The translations under genes and the position numbers were made by a program. A stretch of DNA of 64,000 nt from Parabacteroides faecis (GTDB lineage: Bacteria; Bacteroidota; Bacteroidia; Bacteroidales; Tannerellaceae), in the NCBI RefSeq assembly GCF_014647375.1, contig NZ_BMPB01000015.1, positions 124,001 through 188,000 on the forward strand, given 5' to 3'. A model generated the notes under the pieces. The model worked only from the letters and a program-made list of their open reading frames with translations, was not told where the DNA came from and ran no database searches. The number at the start of each line of letters is the position of its first letter. The first letter of the stretch is position 1. Positions 1 through 8,728 of this stretch are shown one piece after another.

Positions 1-2
1 AC

Positions 3-650
3 GACAAGTTGTTTGTCCTGGCGGATATCAAGCAGATACGTCGTTTGAATGGCTGGGATAAAGACGAAGTCAGCGGACTGGAATTGCTTGTCGATGACTA
101 TAATGATCTGGATCAGATAGCAGAAGACCTGTATTTCAATTTGGTTGAACAACAGGATCGTCATGGAAATACCTATTTTACCCGTTCGATCAAAGAGATG
201 AATCCGATGATATTTAACTGGCTCGATGTGTTGGACGTGAATGTGGTCGTTATCCTTATCCTGATATTTTCTGTTGCCGGTTTTACAATGATCTCCGGTT
301 TGCTGATTATTATTCTGGAGCGGACTAATATGATCGGTATCCTGAAAGCGTTGGGAGAAAACAATGCCAGTATCCGTAAGATATTTCTCTATATCTCTTT
401 CTTCCTGATAGGGAAAGGGATGCTTTGGGGAAATGTGATCGGGATTGCCATCTGCCTGATCCAGTCTCATTTTCATATAATAAAACTGGACCCGTCCACC
501 TATTATCTGGATGCAGTGCCTATCGATCTGAGTGTACTCTCTTTAGTTCTGCTGAATATCGGAACGCTGTGTGCATCCATGTTGATGATGCTCGGCCCGT
601 CTTACCTGATCACAAAGATCGATCCCGCCAAAAGTATTCGGTTCGAGTAA
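3..650 (+). CDS. LolC/LolE-like lipoprotein-releasing ABC permease, C-terminal part (5' end outside window)
   Basis: This is the C-terminal part of an inner-membrane permease of the LolC/LolE (FtsX/MacB) family, which with a LolD ATPase extracts lipoproteins from the inner membrane. The frame is open to the left edge, so the true start is upstream; an apparent TTG start at 9 is only the first possible start codon in the visible part. The visible part holds the end of a periplasmic domain and then three hydrophobic segments (about residues 78-103, 123-150 and 175-203 of the visible frame). Between them lies the cytoplasmic motif ERTNMIGILKALG, typical of FtsX coupling helices, and it ends with the family signature DPAKSIRFE. 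LolC versus LolE cannot be decided. It converges on the glycosyltransferase gene 43 bases away. Confidence 0.85.
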   Translation, partial: DKLFVLADIKQIRRLNGWDKDEVSGLELLVDDYNDLDQIAEDLYFNLVEQQDRHGNTYFTRSIKEMNPMIFNWLDVLDVNVVVILILIFSVAGFTMISGLLIIILERTNMIGILKALGENNASIRKIFLYISFFLIGKGMLWGNVIGIAICLIQSHFHIIKLDPSTYYLDAVPIDLSVLSLVLLNIGTLCASMLMMLGPSYLITKIDPAKSIRFE

Positions 651-693
651 TCTTCCATTAATTTTCAATTCTCAATTTTCAACATTCAATTAT

Positions 694-1857
694 TCACAGT
701 CTGAACGTATAATCGTTCTTCCCTCTGAATATACGGTATATTCTTACATACAGATTGAACAGTGGTAAGATCAACTCCAACAGAAATAGCCAGCCTGTGA
801 CCGGTTTCTGTTGCAGGAGCTTGGCCGATTTGTGTAGGATGGCAGCTTTACAGGAAAACCGGATTATGTAAAGTAAGCCGGCCAGTATGGAGATCAGCCA
901 GTTTCCGAGGATACCCAATACGATACTGGTAATAACCGCGATGAAGAACAGGAAGTAGCTGATGCTCTCCGTTCTGAAAAAGGTCAGATTCCAACCTTTA
1001 TAATAACGCTGGGTTGCAGCACGTGATACTTTCATTTCTTTCCACATACTGAAACGGTCTATCTTGGCCATTTCGGTGATGCTATCCGGAGAATATTCCA
1101 CCCACGTGTTATCTTTGGTGGCGGATTCATTGATGAACAAATCATCGTCTCCGGCATGCAGGCTGAGCGATTTGTAATAACCCTTATGAGCAAAGAACAA
1201 GTCTTTCCGGTAGGAGAGGTTACGGCCGTTTCCGGTATAGGGATTTCCGGTAAGGGCAGACGAAATGTATTGCAGTCCGGTCATCAGGTTATCGTAAGCG
1301 ACCAGTTTGTGGAAAAATCCTTTATGGGGACCATACGCACAGAAACCTAAAACAATGCTTGTCTTGGATGTATAGTTGCGTGCCATAGCAGATACCCAGT
1401 TTTTACCCATCGGTTCGCAATTAGCCTCGGTGAAAAGGAGGATATCGTATTTGGCTGCTTTGATTCCGACGGTGAGTGCCAGTTTTTTGCGGCTCAGGTA
1501 TTTTACGTCTTCCGGAATATAGGTGTGATAAAGGTGATCGTATTCGTTTTTGAAGGTTTTTAAAACCTCGTCACTCTCATCCGTGGAGCCGTCGTTGACG
1601 ACGATAATTTCGTATTCCGGATAGTTCTGGTTCAGTAAAGCCGGGAGATGTTTCCTTAGATTCTCCGATTCGTTCTTGGCATAGACAATCACGGAAACGG
1701 CGGGTTTGGCCTGTCCTGCCTCCATTAGTCTCCTTTTTGCCTGTCTCAACGGACGGGCATAAGTAACAAGATAATACAAAAGCTGGATGATGAAAAGACC
1801 GGCAGTTGTAGCCGCCAGGATCAATTCTATATGGTTGAAAATAAGTAAGTCGTTCAT
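694..1857 (-). CDS. Membrane-anchored family 2 glycosyltransferase
   Basis: An inner-membrane glycosyltransferase of the GT2 (GT-A fold) family that would transfer a sugar from a nucleotide donor to an unknown acceptor, probably an envelope glycan or lipid. An N-terminal hydrophobic helix is followed by the catalytic domain with the nucleotide-binding motif VVNDGSTDESDE, a TEANCEP stretch at the usual DxD region, the NGRNLSYRK acceptor-side segment and GDDDLFI. Hydrophobic helices near the C-terminus would anchor it. An earlier in-frame start at 1896 adds 13 residues; I prefer ATG at 1857 because MNDLLIF leads directly into the first membrane helix. The metal-binding motif is TEAN instead of a strict DxD, as in some subfamilies. 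It stands alone, divergent from the sanA-like gene. Confidence 0.85.
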   Translation of the reverse strand: MNDLLIFNHIELILAATTAGLFIIQLLYYLVTYARPLRQAKRRLMEAGQAKPAVSVIVYAKNESENLRKHLPALLNQNYPEYEIIVVNDGSTDESDEVLKTFKNEYDHLYHTYIPEDVKYLSRKKLALTVGIKAAKYDILLFTEANCEPMGKNWVSAMARNYTSKTSIVLGFCAYGPHKGFFHKLVAYDNLMTGLQYISSALTGNPYTGNGRNLSYRKDLFFAHKGYYKSLSLHAGDDDLFINESATKDNTWVEYSPDSITEMAKIDRFSMWKEMKVSRAATQRYYKGWNLTFFRTESISYFLFFIAVITSIVLGILGNWLISILAGLLYIIRFSCKAAILHKSAKLLQQKPVTGWLFLLELILPLFNLYVRIYRIFRGKNDYTFRL

Positions 1858-1973
1858 TCTTGAATATGTAAATTTTAAAAACGTACAAATGTACATGTTT
1901 CCTGCCTAATAACCACACTCATAAAAGAAATATCCCGTTTCGTTTATTCTACTGAAAAATACTATATTTGTAG

Positions 1974-2636
1974 ATGGCGAATAAAAATAAAAGAAAAGAG
2001 GTGGTTGGTGTGCTTGCTGGTGTTCTGTTCACTGCCTGTCTGCTGGTTGGTATTGTGATACTATCCTGCCATGTTCGTATTCGTAATTATGCAAAGGAAC
2101 TCGTTTATGACGATACGGAACAAATCCCGGAAAATAAAGTCGGTTTATTGCTGGGAACTACACCTATGTTGAAGAACGGACGGAGTAACCTGTATTTCGA
2201 TTACCGGATCGAAGCCGCTGCCGAATTGTATAAGTCCGGAAAGATAAAATATATCCTGATCAGCGGGGACAACCGTCGACGAAATTATAACGAGCCGGAA
2301 GAGATGAAAAAAGCTCTTCTGATGTACCATATTCCCGATTCGGTCATTGTCCTGGATTATGCAGGACTGCGTACCCTGGATTCGGTTGTCCGTGCCAGGG
2401 AGATATTCGGGCAAGATCGTTTCACCGTTATTTCTCAACGATTCCATAATGAACGGGCTTTGTTCCTGGCTGGTAAGCATGGGATTCAGGCTGTCGGTTT
2501 CAATGCACGCGATGTGGATACCTATGCCGGATTCAAGACACGTATCCGCGAGTTGCTGGCGAGGGTAAAAGTCTTTATCGATCTGGCGACACGGAAGCAA
2601 CCGCGCCATCTGGGTGAACCGATCCCTATTCCCTGA
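1974..2636 (+). CDS. sanA: SanA/YdcF-like protein (DUF218), envelope barrier
   Basis: A 220-residue protein of the DUF218 family closest in layout to SanA, which in Escherichia coli helps the envelope exclude vancomycin at high temperature; the reaction is unknown. One N-terminal membrane helix (about residues 10-30) is followed by an extracytoplasmic domain with VGLLLGTTP, YRIEAAAELYKSGK, ILISGDN and the conserved SQRFHNERALFLA. Length matches the family (about 220-240). A good -7 element (TATATTTG, 1963-1970) ends only three bases before the ATG, so the message may be leaderless or the true start slightly later, but no good alternative ATG exists before the membrane helix. The Bcr/CflA gene follows after 97 bases. 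Confidence 0.8.
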   Translation: MANKNKRKEVVGVLAGVLFTACLLVGIVILSCHVRIRNYAKELVYDDTEQIPENKVGLLLGTTPMLKNGRSNLYFDYRIEAAAELYKSGKIKYILISGDNRRRNYNEPEEMKKALLMYHIPDSVIVLDYAGLRTLDSVVRAREIFGQDRFTVISQRFHNERALFLAGKHGIQAVGFNARDVDTYAGFKTRIRELLARVKVFIDLATRKQPRHLGEPIPIP

Positions 2637-2733
2637 AAGTTCCTGTTTATACCAGTAAATGTGCAATTAATGTAAAAGACGGACGGAAAGAAGGAAGTAC
2701 TTTTGTCGCGGTAATTTTAATAGGTATAATGTG

Positions 2734-3948
2734 ATGAATAGAAAAATGGGAATCGTGGTTCTGGTCCTTTCCTTACTGGCGGCTCTGGAACCTCTGAGTA
2801 TAGACCTTTATCTTCCTGCTTTTACAGATATTGCTGAGAGCCTGCAGGTTTCTCTGGGTGAAGTACAAATTTCCTTATCCATCTTCCTGGCGGGTTTTGC
2901 CCTCGGACAATTGTTCTGGGGATCGCTTTCCGATTATTACGGACGGAAAAATCCGATTCTGCTGGCAACTGCTTTATACACTGTAAGTTCGTTTGCTTCT
3001 ATCTATGTGACTTCGATAGAACAACTTTGGGTAATCCGTTTCTTTCAGGCTTTCGGAGGGTGCGCGGGTGTAGTGGTCGGACGTGCAGCCGTGAACGACC
3101 TGTTTGTGAATGAACAACGGACAAAGGTTTTCTCTTTACTGGTGATTATTTCTGGTATTGCCCCTGTTATTGCACCGACTATCGGTAATTTACTTTTGAA
3201 ACAATGGCATTGGCACGGGGTGTTCAATACAATGGCATTGTTAGGCGCTTGTACCATTTTGCTGACCTGGGTATTTCTTCCGAAAAGTAAACCGATACCT
3301 TTATCTGAGGGCGTAATTGCAAAGAAACCTTCGTTGAGGGAGATGACGAAAGGATATGTGCGAGTGATGAAAGTATGGCCGTTTGTGGTTTATACGATTA
3401 TTGGCTGTATGGCTTACGGCGGTTTGATGGTGTATGTTTCCAATGCTCCGTTCCTGATCATGGAGAAGGGAGGAATGTCGGGAGATACGTTTGCCATTAT
3501 TTTCGCAGTCAATTCGTTAGGTTTGATGTTCGGTACCTATATTATTAATTTCTTCCTGAAATATATGACGTTGAAGAAGCTGGTGAGATATACGCTTGTC
3601 TTTCAGTTGTTGATCGGGATATTGTTGGTGGTGACTTCGTTGGTGTCGACTTCCGTCGTTCCTTTGCTGGTGCTGGTTTTCCTGAATCTGATTCCGATCG
3701 GGTTGCTGCTTCCGGCAACGACTTCGCTTGGATTGGCTTATTTTAAGGAAGATAGTGGGGCAGCTTCGGCATTGATGGGATTCTTGCAATTATTGTTTAC
3801 CGGGATATTGTCGGCGGTAGTCAGTTTCCTGCAGAACAATTCGGTGGTACCGATGATGTGCGGATTGTTTGTTTGCGGACTGACCTCTTTCGTGCTGTTG
3901 TTTGTCGATACACGGCGACGGTTGGCAGTGATCAAAGTCCGTTCATGA
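2734..3948 (+). CDS. Bcr/CflA-family multidrug efflux MFS transporter
   Basis: A 12-helix major facilitator drug/proton antiporter of the Bcr/CflA (DHA1) subfamily, predicted to export small drugs or metabolites across the inner membrane. The N-terminus has the typical EPLSIDLYLPAF, and the loop between helices 2 and 3 carries GSLSDYYGRKNPILLA, the DHA1 motif A (G-x-L-x-D-x-x-G-R-R/K). Motif C-like glycine and proline residues follow (SGIAPVIAPTIGN). An upstream GTG at 2731 is in frame, but the adjacent ATG at 2734 is the more likely start. The stop overlaps the end of the convergent AraC gene by six bases. The substrate cannot be inferred. Confidence 0.88.
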   Translation: MNRKMGIVVLVLSLLAALEPLSIDLYLPAFTDIAESLQVSLGEVQISLSIFLAGFALGQLFWGSLSDYYGRKNPILLATALYTVSSFASIYVTSIEQLWVIRFFQAFGGCAGVVVGRAAVNDLFVNEQRTKVFSLLVIISGIAPVIAPTIGNLLLKQWHWHGVFNTMALLGACTILLTWVFLPKSKPIPLSEGVIAKKPSLREMTKGYVRVMKVWPFVVYTIIGCMAYGGLMVYVSNAPFLIMEKGGMSGDTFAIIFAVNSLGLMFGTYIINFFLKYMTLKKLVRYTLVFQLLIGILLVVTSLVSTSVVPLLVLVFLNLIPIGLLLPATTSLGLAYFKEDSGAASALMGFLQLLFTGILSAVVSFLQNNSVVPMMCGLFVCGLTSFVLLFVDTRRRLAVIKVRS

Positions 3949-4770
3949 CAGGTCTTTCTTCAGTAACGACCGGAATTGTTCGGGGGTACAACCACTTTGC
4001 TCCTTGAAGAAGCGGGTGAAATAAGAAGCTTCGCTAAATCCCAGGCTGAACGCTATTTCCTTGAAGCTCGAAGCTCCGGAACTGATCATGCGTTTGGCTT
4101 CCAGTAATAGCCGTTGGTCTATCAGTTGTTTGACTGTGTGGCCGACGGCCTTTTTTGTAAGCTCGTTCATCCGTTTGTTGCTGAGGTTTACTTCGCGGGC
4201 ATAGAAGTCTGTCGTACGTTCGTTGATGTAGTGCTTGTCTATCAGGGATAAGACTTTGCCGACACGTATATCCTGGTTGATCCGGGTGTCGGTATATAAT
4301 AGCAACAGATGGGTGATTAAAGCGTGCATGTATGAGTTGAGCAGGCTTTTCCGGTGTAGCCCTTCATGTTCGCAGTAGATCAGATGAACGATCTGGCGGA
4401 CGGCAAAGATTTCTTTCTCCGGGAGAAGAAGCATATTCGGAAATGTATGATCCGCATACCTCTCGATATGAAGGCAGAGGCGCTCGAAATAATCGGGATT
4501 GATAGCGAATAGGAATCCTTTCTGATCTTTTAGTTTCAGTGTATGTACTTGTCCGGGACGGAGTAGGTAAAGCTGGTTGGCTTGCAACGGATATTCGACG
4601 AAGTCGATGCTGTGGCTTTCGTTTGTCCCCGTTTCCGTAAAGAATTGCAGTTCGTAGAAATTGTGCCGGTGCGATCCCTGAAAATTCAAGGGCGCACAGT
4701 TTTCGATCCGTTCGACGACAAAGAAGTCCGTTTCATCCAGGTTATGTACGGGAATATTATCTAAGAACAT
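3943..4770 (-). CDS. AraC-family transcriptional regulator
   Basis: A 275-residue regulator with an N-terminal cupin-like sensor domain (about 1-150) and a C-terminal AraC/XylS double helix-turn-helix (about 175-272). The C-terminal half contains the conserved second helix-turn-helix with EIAFSLGFSEASYFTRFFKE and the following SGCTPEQFRS, a classic AraC signature. The ligand is unknown. The gene converges with and slightly overlaps the Bcr/CflA exporter and is divergent from the radical-SAM gene (67 bases between starts). It could therefore control either neighbour, but nothing in the sequence shows which. Confidence 0.9.
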   Translation of the reverse strand: MFLDNIPVHNLDETDFFVVERIENCAPLNFQGSHRHNFYELQFFTETGTNESHSIDFVEYPLQANQLYLLRPGQVHTLKLKDQKGFLFAINPDYFERLCLHIERYADHTFPNMLLLPEKEIFAVRQIVHLIYCEHEGLHRKSLLNSYMHALITHLLLLYTDTRINQDIRVGKVLSLIDKHYINERTTDFYAREVNLSNKRMNELTKKAVGHTVKQLIDQRLLLEAKRMISSGASSFKEIAFSLGFSEASYFTRFFKEQSGCTPEQFRSLLKKDLS

Positions 4771-4837
4771 TTCACTCTGTTTTATCGCAAAGATAGCTTT
4801 TTAATCCTTATTTTTGTATGGCATATCCTCCTAAAAT

Positions 4838-6103
4838 ATGAATGAAACTGTTCTCGAAAAACTGAAAATATTAGCAGAATCAGCTAAGTATGATGTATCC
4901 TGCGCGTCAAGCGGTACTTCCCGTTCCGGAAAGAAAGGAATGGTCGGAAGTGCGGCAGGGTGGGGGATTTGCCATAGTTTTGCGGAAGACGGGCGATGTA
5001 TTTCCTTACTGAAGATCATGCTGACCAATTATTGCATGTATGATTGTGCCTACTGTATCAACCGCCGGAGCAATGATCTGCCCCGGGCGACGCTTTCCGT
5101 AACGGAGCTGGTCGATCTGACGATCGAGTTTTACCGGAGGAATTATATAGAAGGTCTCTTCCTGAGTTCGGGGGTGGTGCGTAGTCCGGACTATACGATG
5201 GAACGTTTGGTCCGTGTCGTGAAAGATCTGCGGCTGATACACCGTTTCAACGGTTATATCCATATGAAGAGCATTCCCGGAGCCAGCCAGGAACTGGTAA
5301 ATGAAGCCGGATTGTATGCCGACCGTCTCAGTGTGAATATCGAGATACCCAATGAGAAAAGTTTGCAGACACTTGCTCCGGAAAAAGATTTCAAGAGCGT
5401 GTTTGCTCCGATGCGCTATATTCAGCAGGGCGTGTTGCAAAGTGCGGAGGAGAGGAAGCGTTTCCGGCATGCACCCCGCTTTGCCCCTGCCGGGCAAAGC
5501 ACGCAGATGATCATCGGAGCGACAGCCGATACGGACAAAGATATTCTCCGTTTGTCGTCAGCCCTCTATCAGCGTCCGACGATGAAACGTGTCTATTATT
5601 CGGGGTTTATCCCGGTGAATGATTATGATAACCGGCTTCCGGCATTGAAGCAACCTCCTCTGGTGAGGGAAAACCGTTTGTATCAGGCAGATTGGTTGTT
5701 GCGTTTTTATGAGTTTAAGGTGGACGAGATCGTGAATGATGCTTACCCGGAACTGGATCTGGAGGTTGATCCGAAGTTATCGTGGGCACTGCGGAATCCG
5801 CATATGTTTCCGGTCGATATCAATAAGGCGGATTATGAGTTACTTCTCCGTGTACCCGGTATCGGGGTGAAATCGGCGAAGATGATCGTTGTCTCCCGCC
5901 GCTATTCCCGTCTGGGATCGGAACAATTGAAAAAGATCGGGGTCGTGATGAAGAAAGCGCAATACTTCATCACCTGCCATGAATTGGCGATGCGGACGGT
6001 AAACGAGCTGACCCCGGAGAATGTGCGCCATATCCTGACTCAGAAAAAAGGCAGGAAGCTGGACGACCGCCAACTAACAATTCAATTTCAGGACGTATTG
6101 TGA
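4838..6103 (+). CDS. Radical SAM protein, putative DNA modification/repair (TIGR03916 type)
   Basis: A 421-residue radical S-adenosylmethionine protein of the type annotated as putative DNA modification/repair radical SAM protein. The cluster-binding motif is visible as NYCMYDCAYC, with cysteines at 66, 70 and 73 (CxxxCxxC). The C-terminal third holds a helix-hairpin-helix, LLRVPGIGVKSAKMIV, typical of non-specific DNA binding, supporting action on DNA. The stop overlaps the GTG start of the following DUF4130 gene (GTGA), so the two are translationally coupled. In other bacteria this pair is linked with a uracil-DNA-glycosylase domain; none is present in this window. The reaction is unknown. 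Confidence 0.88.
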   Translation: MNETVLEKLKILAESAKYDVSCASSGTSRSGKKGMVGSAAGWGICHSFAEDGRCISLLKIMLTNYCMYDCAYCINRRSNDLPRATLSVTELVDLTIEFYRRNYIEGLFLSSGVVRSPDYTMERLVRVVKDLRLIHRFNGYIHMKSIPGASQELVNEAGLYADRLSVNIEIPNEKSLQTLAPEKDFKSVFAPMRYIQQGVLQSAEERKRFRHAPRFAPAGQSTQMIIGATADTDKDILRLSSALYQRPTMKRVYYSGFIPVNDYDNRLPALKQPPLVRENRLYQADWLLRFYEFKVDEIVNDAYPELDLEVDPKLSWALRNPHMFPVDINKADYELLLRVPGIGVKSAKMIVVSRRYSRLGSEQLKKIGVVMKKAQYFITCHELAMRTVNELTPENVRHILTQKKGRKLDDRQLTIQFQDVL

Positions 6104-6864
6104 TTGCTTTTATATATGACAAAACTTTCGAGGGATTACTGACTGCCGTCTTCGACGCTTATGTCCGGAAGTCTTTTCCCAATGTGCTGCTTGCGGAGGG
6201 CGAGCCGTTACCTCTGTTTTGCGAGGAAACGGTGACGATTTATTCCGACAAGAAAAAGGCGGACCGGGTTTGGAAAGGGCTTGAAAAGAAAGTTTCGAAA
6301 CTATCCCTGTCGGGGTTGACAGTCTCCTGGTTGTCGGAACTGCCGGAGGTCGATATGTTGTTGTTCCGTTATATCCGCAAGGCGCTCGATCATTCCAAGT
6401 CCATCGAGTTGAATTTCGGTGATCCCGATGTGCTGCAGATCTCCAAAGTCTGGAAGAAAGTGAGTAACGAGCGCCTCCGCATCATGCAGTTCCTCCGTTT
6501 TCAGAAAGCATTGGATGGCACTTACTTCTCAGCCGTCGAACCTATATATAATGTTTTGCCGCTTGTCCTGCCGTATCTGAACGATCGTTTCGGTGATCAG
6601 AAATGGCTGATCTATGATATGCGCCGGGAGTACGGCTATTATTATGATCTGAAAGAGACGATCGAGGTCCGTTTTGAACAGAAGGAAGAGCATCTGTTAT
6701 CCGGTTTCCTCAATGAGAGTCTGATGGATAAGGATGAGAAATTGTTCCAGCAGATGTGGAAAGAGTATTTCAAGACGATTGCTATCAAAGAACGTATCAA
6801 CCCGAAGCTGCACCGCCAGCATATGCCTGCCCGTTTCTGGAAATATATGACGGAAAAACAATAG
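6100..6864 (+). CDS. TIGR03915/DUF4130 family putative DNA repair protein
   Basis: A 254-residue partner of the upstream radical SAM protein, recognised by the opening IAFIYDKTFEGLLTAVFDAY and the later segment YDMRREYGYYYD typical of DUF4130/TIGR03915 proteins. In many bacteria this domain is fused at its C-terminus to a family 4/5 uracil-DNA glycosylase; here the protein stops after the DUF4130 part (ARFWKYMTEKQ), so the glycosylase is absent or encoded elsewhere. It starts with GTG at 6100, overlapping the previous stop by four bases. No catalytic residues can be assigned; a role in base repair or modification is inferred only from the conserved pairing. Confidence 0.85.
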   Translation: MIAFIYDKTFEGLLTAVFDAYVRKSFPNVLLAEGEPLPLFCEETVTIYSDKKKADRVWKGLEKKVSKLSLSGLTVSWLSELPEVDMLLFRYIRKALDHSKSIELNFGDPDVLQISKVWKKVSNERLRIMQFLRFQKALDGTYFSAVEPIYNVLPLVLPYLNDRFGDQKWLIYDMRREYGYYYDLKETIEVRFEQKEEHLLSGFLNESLMDKDEKLFQQMWKEYFKTIAIKERINPKLHRQHMPARFWKYMTEKQ

Positions 6865-6954
6865 CATCCTATCTTTTTTGTCCGACTAAAGCTGTTTTTT
6901 TTCGCAGGAATCGCTTGTACTTCTTGTTCAGATCCCCATTTTCCCATCTTTTAC

Positions 6955-7013
6955 ACCCGGATGTGAACAATGCTAAGACCCGGGTGTGAAGGGTATAGAG
7001 ACCCGGGTCTCAA
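6955..7013. repeat. Three direct repeats of ACCCGGRTGTGAA at an exact 23-base period
   Basis: ACCCGGATGTGAA (6955-6967), ACCCGGGTGTGAA (6978-6990) and ACCCGGGTCTCAA (7001-7013) start exactly 23 bases apart. They lie in the 329-base gap between the DUF4130 gene and the convergent aroE, where neither flanking gene needs a promoter. Function unknown; phased protein-binding sites or an unannotated small transcript are possible. Confidence 0.7.
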
Positions 7014-7078
7014 GAAAGATATCTAACTATATTGTTAATAATAAGATATATACATCACCAACTTTGTCGGGTAGTTTT

Positions 7079-7181
7079 GTGATAGTATGATGGTTGAAAA
7101 TAGTACTATCATAACAACTGTCATAGGTCTTGTCCTTTAAATATCAAAACATTTTGGCAATTTGTGATAGTATGATAGTTG
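7079..7181. repeat. Direct repeat GTGATAGTATGATRGTTG, two copies
   Basis: An 18-base sequence occurs at 7079-7096 and again at 7164-7181 with one difference (G/A at position 14). The bases between them include a partly complementary stretch (around 7104-7120). The repeat sits in the same convergent gap as the 23-base-period repeats and ends just before the aroE stop. No gene is visible in 6865-7193. Confidence 0.6.
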
Positions 7182-7193
7182 TTTTTTAGTTTT

Positions 7194-7937
7194 TTATTTC
7201 TGCCATATCTCCCAGGCTGCGAACGCTTGCAACAACAGCATCTCAAGACCGTTTTTAACGACGGCTCCTTTTTCTTTTCCTTTCTTCATAAAAAGTGTCT
7301 CATCCGGGTTATACAGCAGGTCGTATAACAGATGGTCTGGGGTGAGCAGATCGTAAGGAATATCCGGGCAACTGTTGATGTTAGGGAACATTCCGAGCGG
7401 TGTGGTATTGACAATGACCGTGTATTGTTCCATCGTTTTGGCTGTGATCTCTTCATAGGTAATGCAAAATTCTTTCGGCTTGCGTGAGACTAAAGTTGCG
7501 CCAACTCCCAATTGTTTCAATCCCTGGAAGACCGCCTTTGAAGCTCCCCCCGTTCCGAGGATCAGGGCTTTCCGGTGCGTTTCGTTCAGGAAAGGTTCGA
7601 TCGATTGCTTGAAACCGATGATATCGGAATTGTAGCCGACCAGCTTTGTTCTTCCGAAAAGACCTTTTGTAAACTTGATCACGTTGACGGCACCGATCAG
7701 GCGTGCATCTTCATCCAGTTCGTCCAGATAAGGGATCACCTGTTCTTTATAAGGGATCGTAACGTTCAAACCATTTAATTCGGGATTCTCTTTCAGAACA
7801 TTCTTTATCTCTTTGATGTTCGGAATCTCGAAATTTACATATTGAGCATCTATCTTTTCCGCCTCAAACTTCTGGTTGAAATAAGTTTTGGAAAACGAGT
7901 GCCCGAGTGGATATCCCAATAAACCATATTTCTGCAT
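7194..7937 (-). CDS. aroE: Shikimate dehydrogenase
   Basis: Catalyses NADPH-dependent reduction of 3-dehydroshikimate to shikimate in aromatic amino acid synthesis, in the cytoplasm. The N-terminal substrate domain has YGLLGYPLGHSFS and NVTIPYKE with the catalytic lysine at 64, and NSD with the partner aspartate at 105. The nucleotide domain has the glycine loop LGTGGASKAV (about 128-137) and the NTTPLGM motif. At 247 residues it is somewhat shorter than the E. coli enzyme (272), as in other Bacteroidales. It is the last gene of the phoH-purC-ubiE-aroE run, 20 bases after ubiE. Confidence 0.95.
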   Translation of the reverse strand: MQKYGLLGYPLGHSFSKTYFNQKFEAEKIDAQYVNFEIPNIKEIKNVLKENPELNGLNVTIPYKEQVIPYLDELDEDARLIGAVNVIKFTKGLFGRTKLVGYNSDIIGFKQSIEPFLNETHRKALILGTGGASKAVFQGLKQLGVGATLVSRKPKEFCITYEEITAKTMEQYTVIVNTTPLGMFPNINSCPDIPYDLLTPDHLLYDLLYNPDETLFMKKGKEKGAVVKNGLEMLLLQAFAAWEIWQK

Positions 7938-7957
7938 AACCTTCTTCTTTTTTATGT

Positions 7958-8722
7958 TTAAATTGTAAGGGCAGTTCGCGAACTGTCCTTACTGGCTGTA
8001 TATAATGAACAAATCCCAAAGGTAAAGGTACGTGCTTTCGCCTGTGTAAAACCTTGTCGTGCGAGTAGTTTCTCCATAACCTTTCCTTGAGGAACGACCT
8101 TGATGGATTCCGGTAAATAACTGTATGCCGCTTTTTCCTTTGAGAACAACCGGCCTATAAATGGAATGATCGTCTTTGAATAAATGCGGTAGAGCTGTTT
8201 CATCGGAAAATGTTCCGGGGTGGAAAGCTCCAGGATCATGAGATGGCCACCGGGTTTCAGGACCCTGAACATCTCTGCTATTCCTTGTTCTATATTTTCA
8301 AAGTTACGTACTCCGAATGCGGCAGTAACGGCATCGAACGAATTGTCCGGATAGGTGAGCGCCGTACAGTCTTGTTGTTCGAACGAGATATGCTCCGAAA
8401 GACCGGCACGGGCTACTTTTTCACGTCCGACCTGCATCATGCCTTCTGAAATGTCGGCGCCGATGATCCGGTCTGCCTTCAGTTTCTTTTGCATGGAGAT
8501 GGCCAGGTCGCCTGTTCCGGTTGCGATATCCAGTATCGACTTCGGAGAAAAAGGACGCAGGAAAGCAATACCTTTCCTGCGCCATATTTTATCAATTCCG
8601 AACGAGAGCGTATGGTTCAGCAGATCATAGGTGCCTGCAATCGAGTCGAACATACGTCTGACTTGTGTGCTCTTTTGTTCTTCCCTGTTGTAAGGTAAAA
8701 TCTGTTCCGAACCGTACTTCAT
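7958..8722 (-). CDS. ubiE: Demethylmenaquinone methyltransferase (UbiE/MenG)
   Basis: S-adenosylmethionine-dependent C-methylation of demethylmenaquinone to menaquinone, the quinone of anaerobic respiration in these bacteria. Class I methyltransferase motif I, DIATGTGD, is at residues 65-72, and [15 protein letters not shown] and [25 protein letters not shown] follow, both typical of UbiE. The protein seems to end naturally near LYTASK; the last residues, DSSRTALT, are encoded by a 28-base palindrome (7965-7992). The C-terminus has thus apparently been extended or replaced by a repeat element. purC lies six bases upstream. Confidence 0.95.
   Translation of the reverse strand: MKYGSEQILPYNREEQKSTQVRRMFDSIAGTYDLLNHTLSFGIDKIWRRKGIAFLRPFSPKSILDIATGTGDLAISMQKKLKADRIIGADISEGMMQVGREKVARAGLSEHISFEQQDCTALTYPDNSFDAVTAAFGVRNFENIEQGIAEMFRVLKPGGHLMILELSTPEHFPMKQLYRIYSKTIIPFIGRLFSKEKAAYSYLPESIKVVPQGKVMEKLLARQGFTQAKARTFTFGICSLYTASKDSSRTALTI
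7965..7992. repeat. REP-like palindrome with core GCAGTTCGCGAACTGT
   Basis: A 28-base near-perfect palindrome, with one mismatched pair, centred on TTCGCGAA. Its core closely matches the 20-base perfect palindrome GGGCGGTTCGCGAACCGCCC at 31998-32017, so both are probably copies of one dispersed repeat family. This copy lies inside the 3' end of ubiE and encodes its final residues. Confidence 0.7.
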
Positions 8723-8728
8723 ACATTC

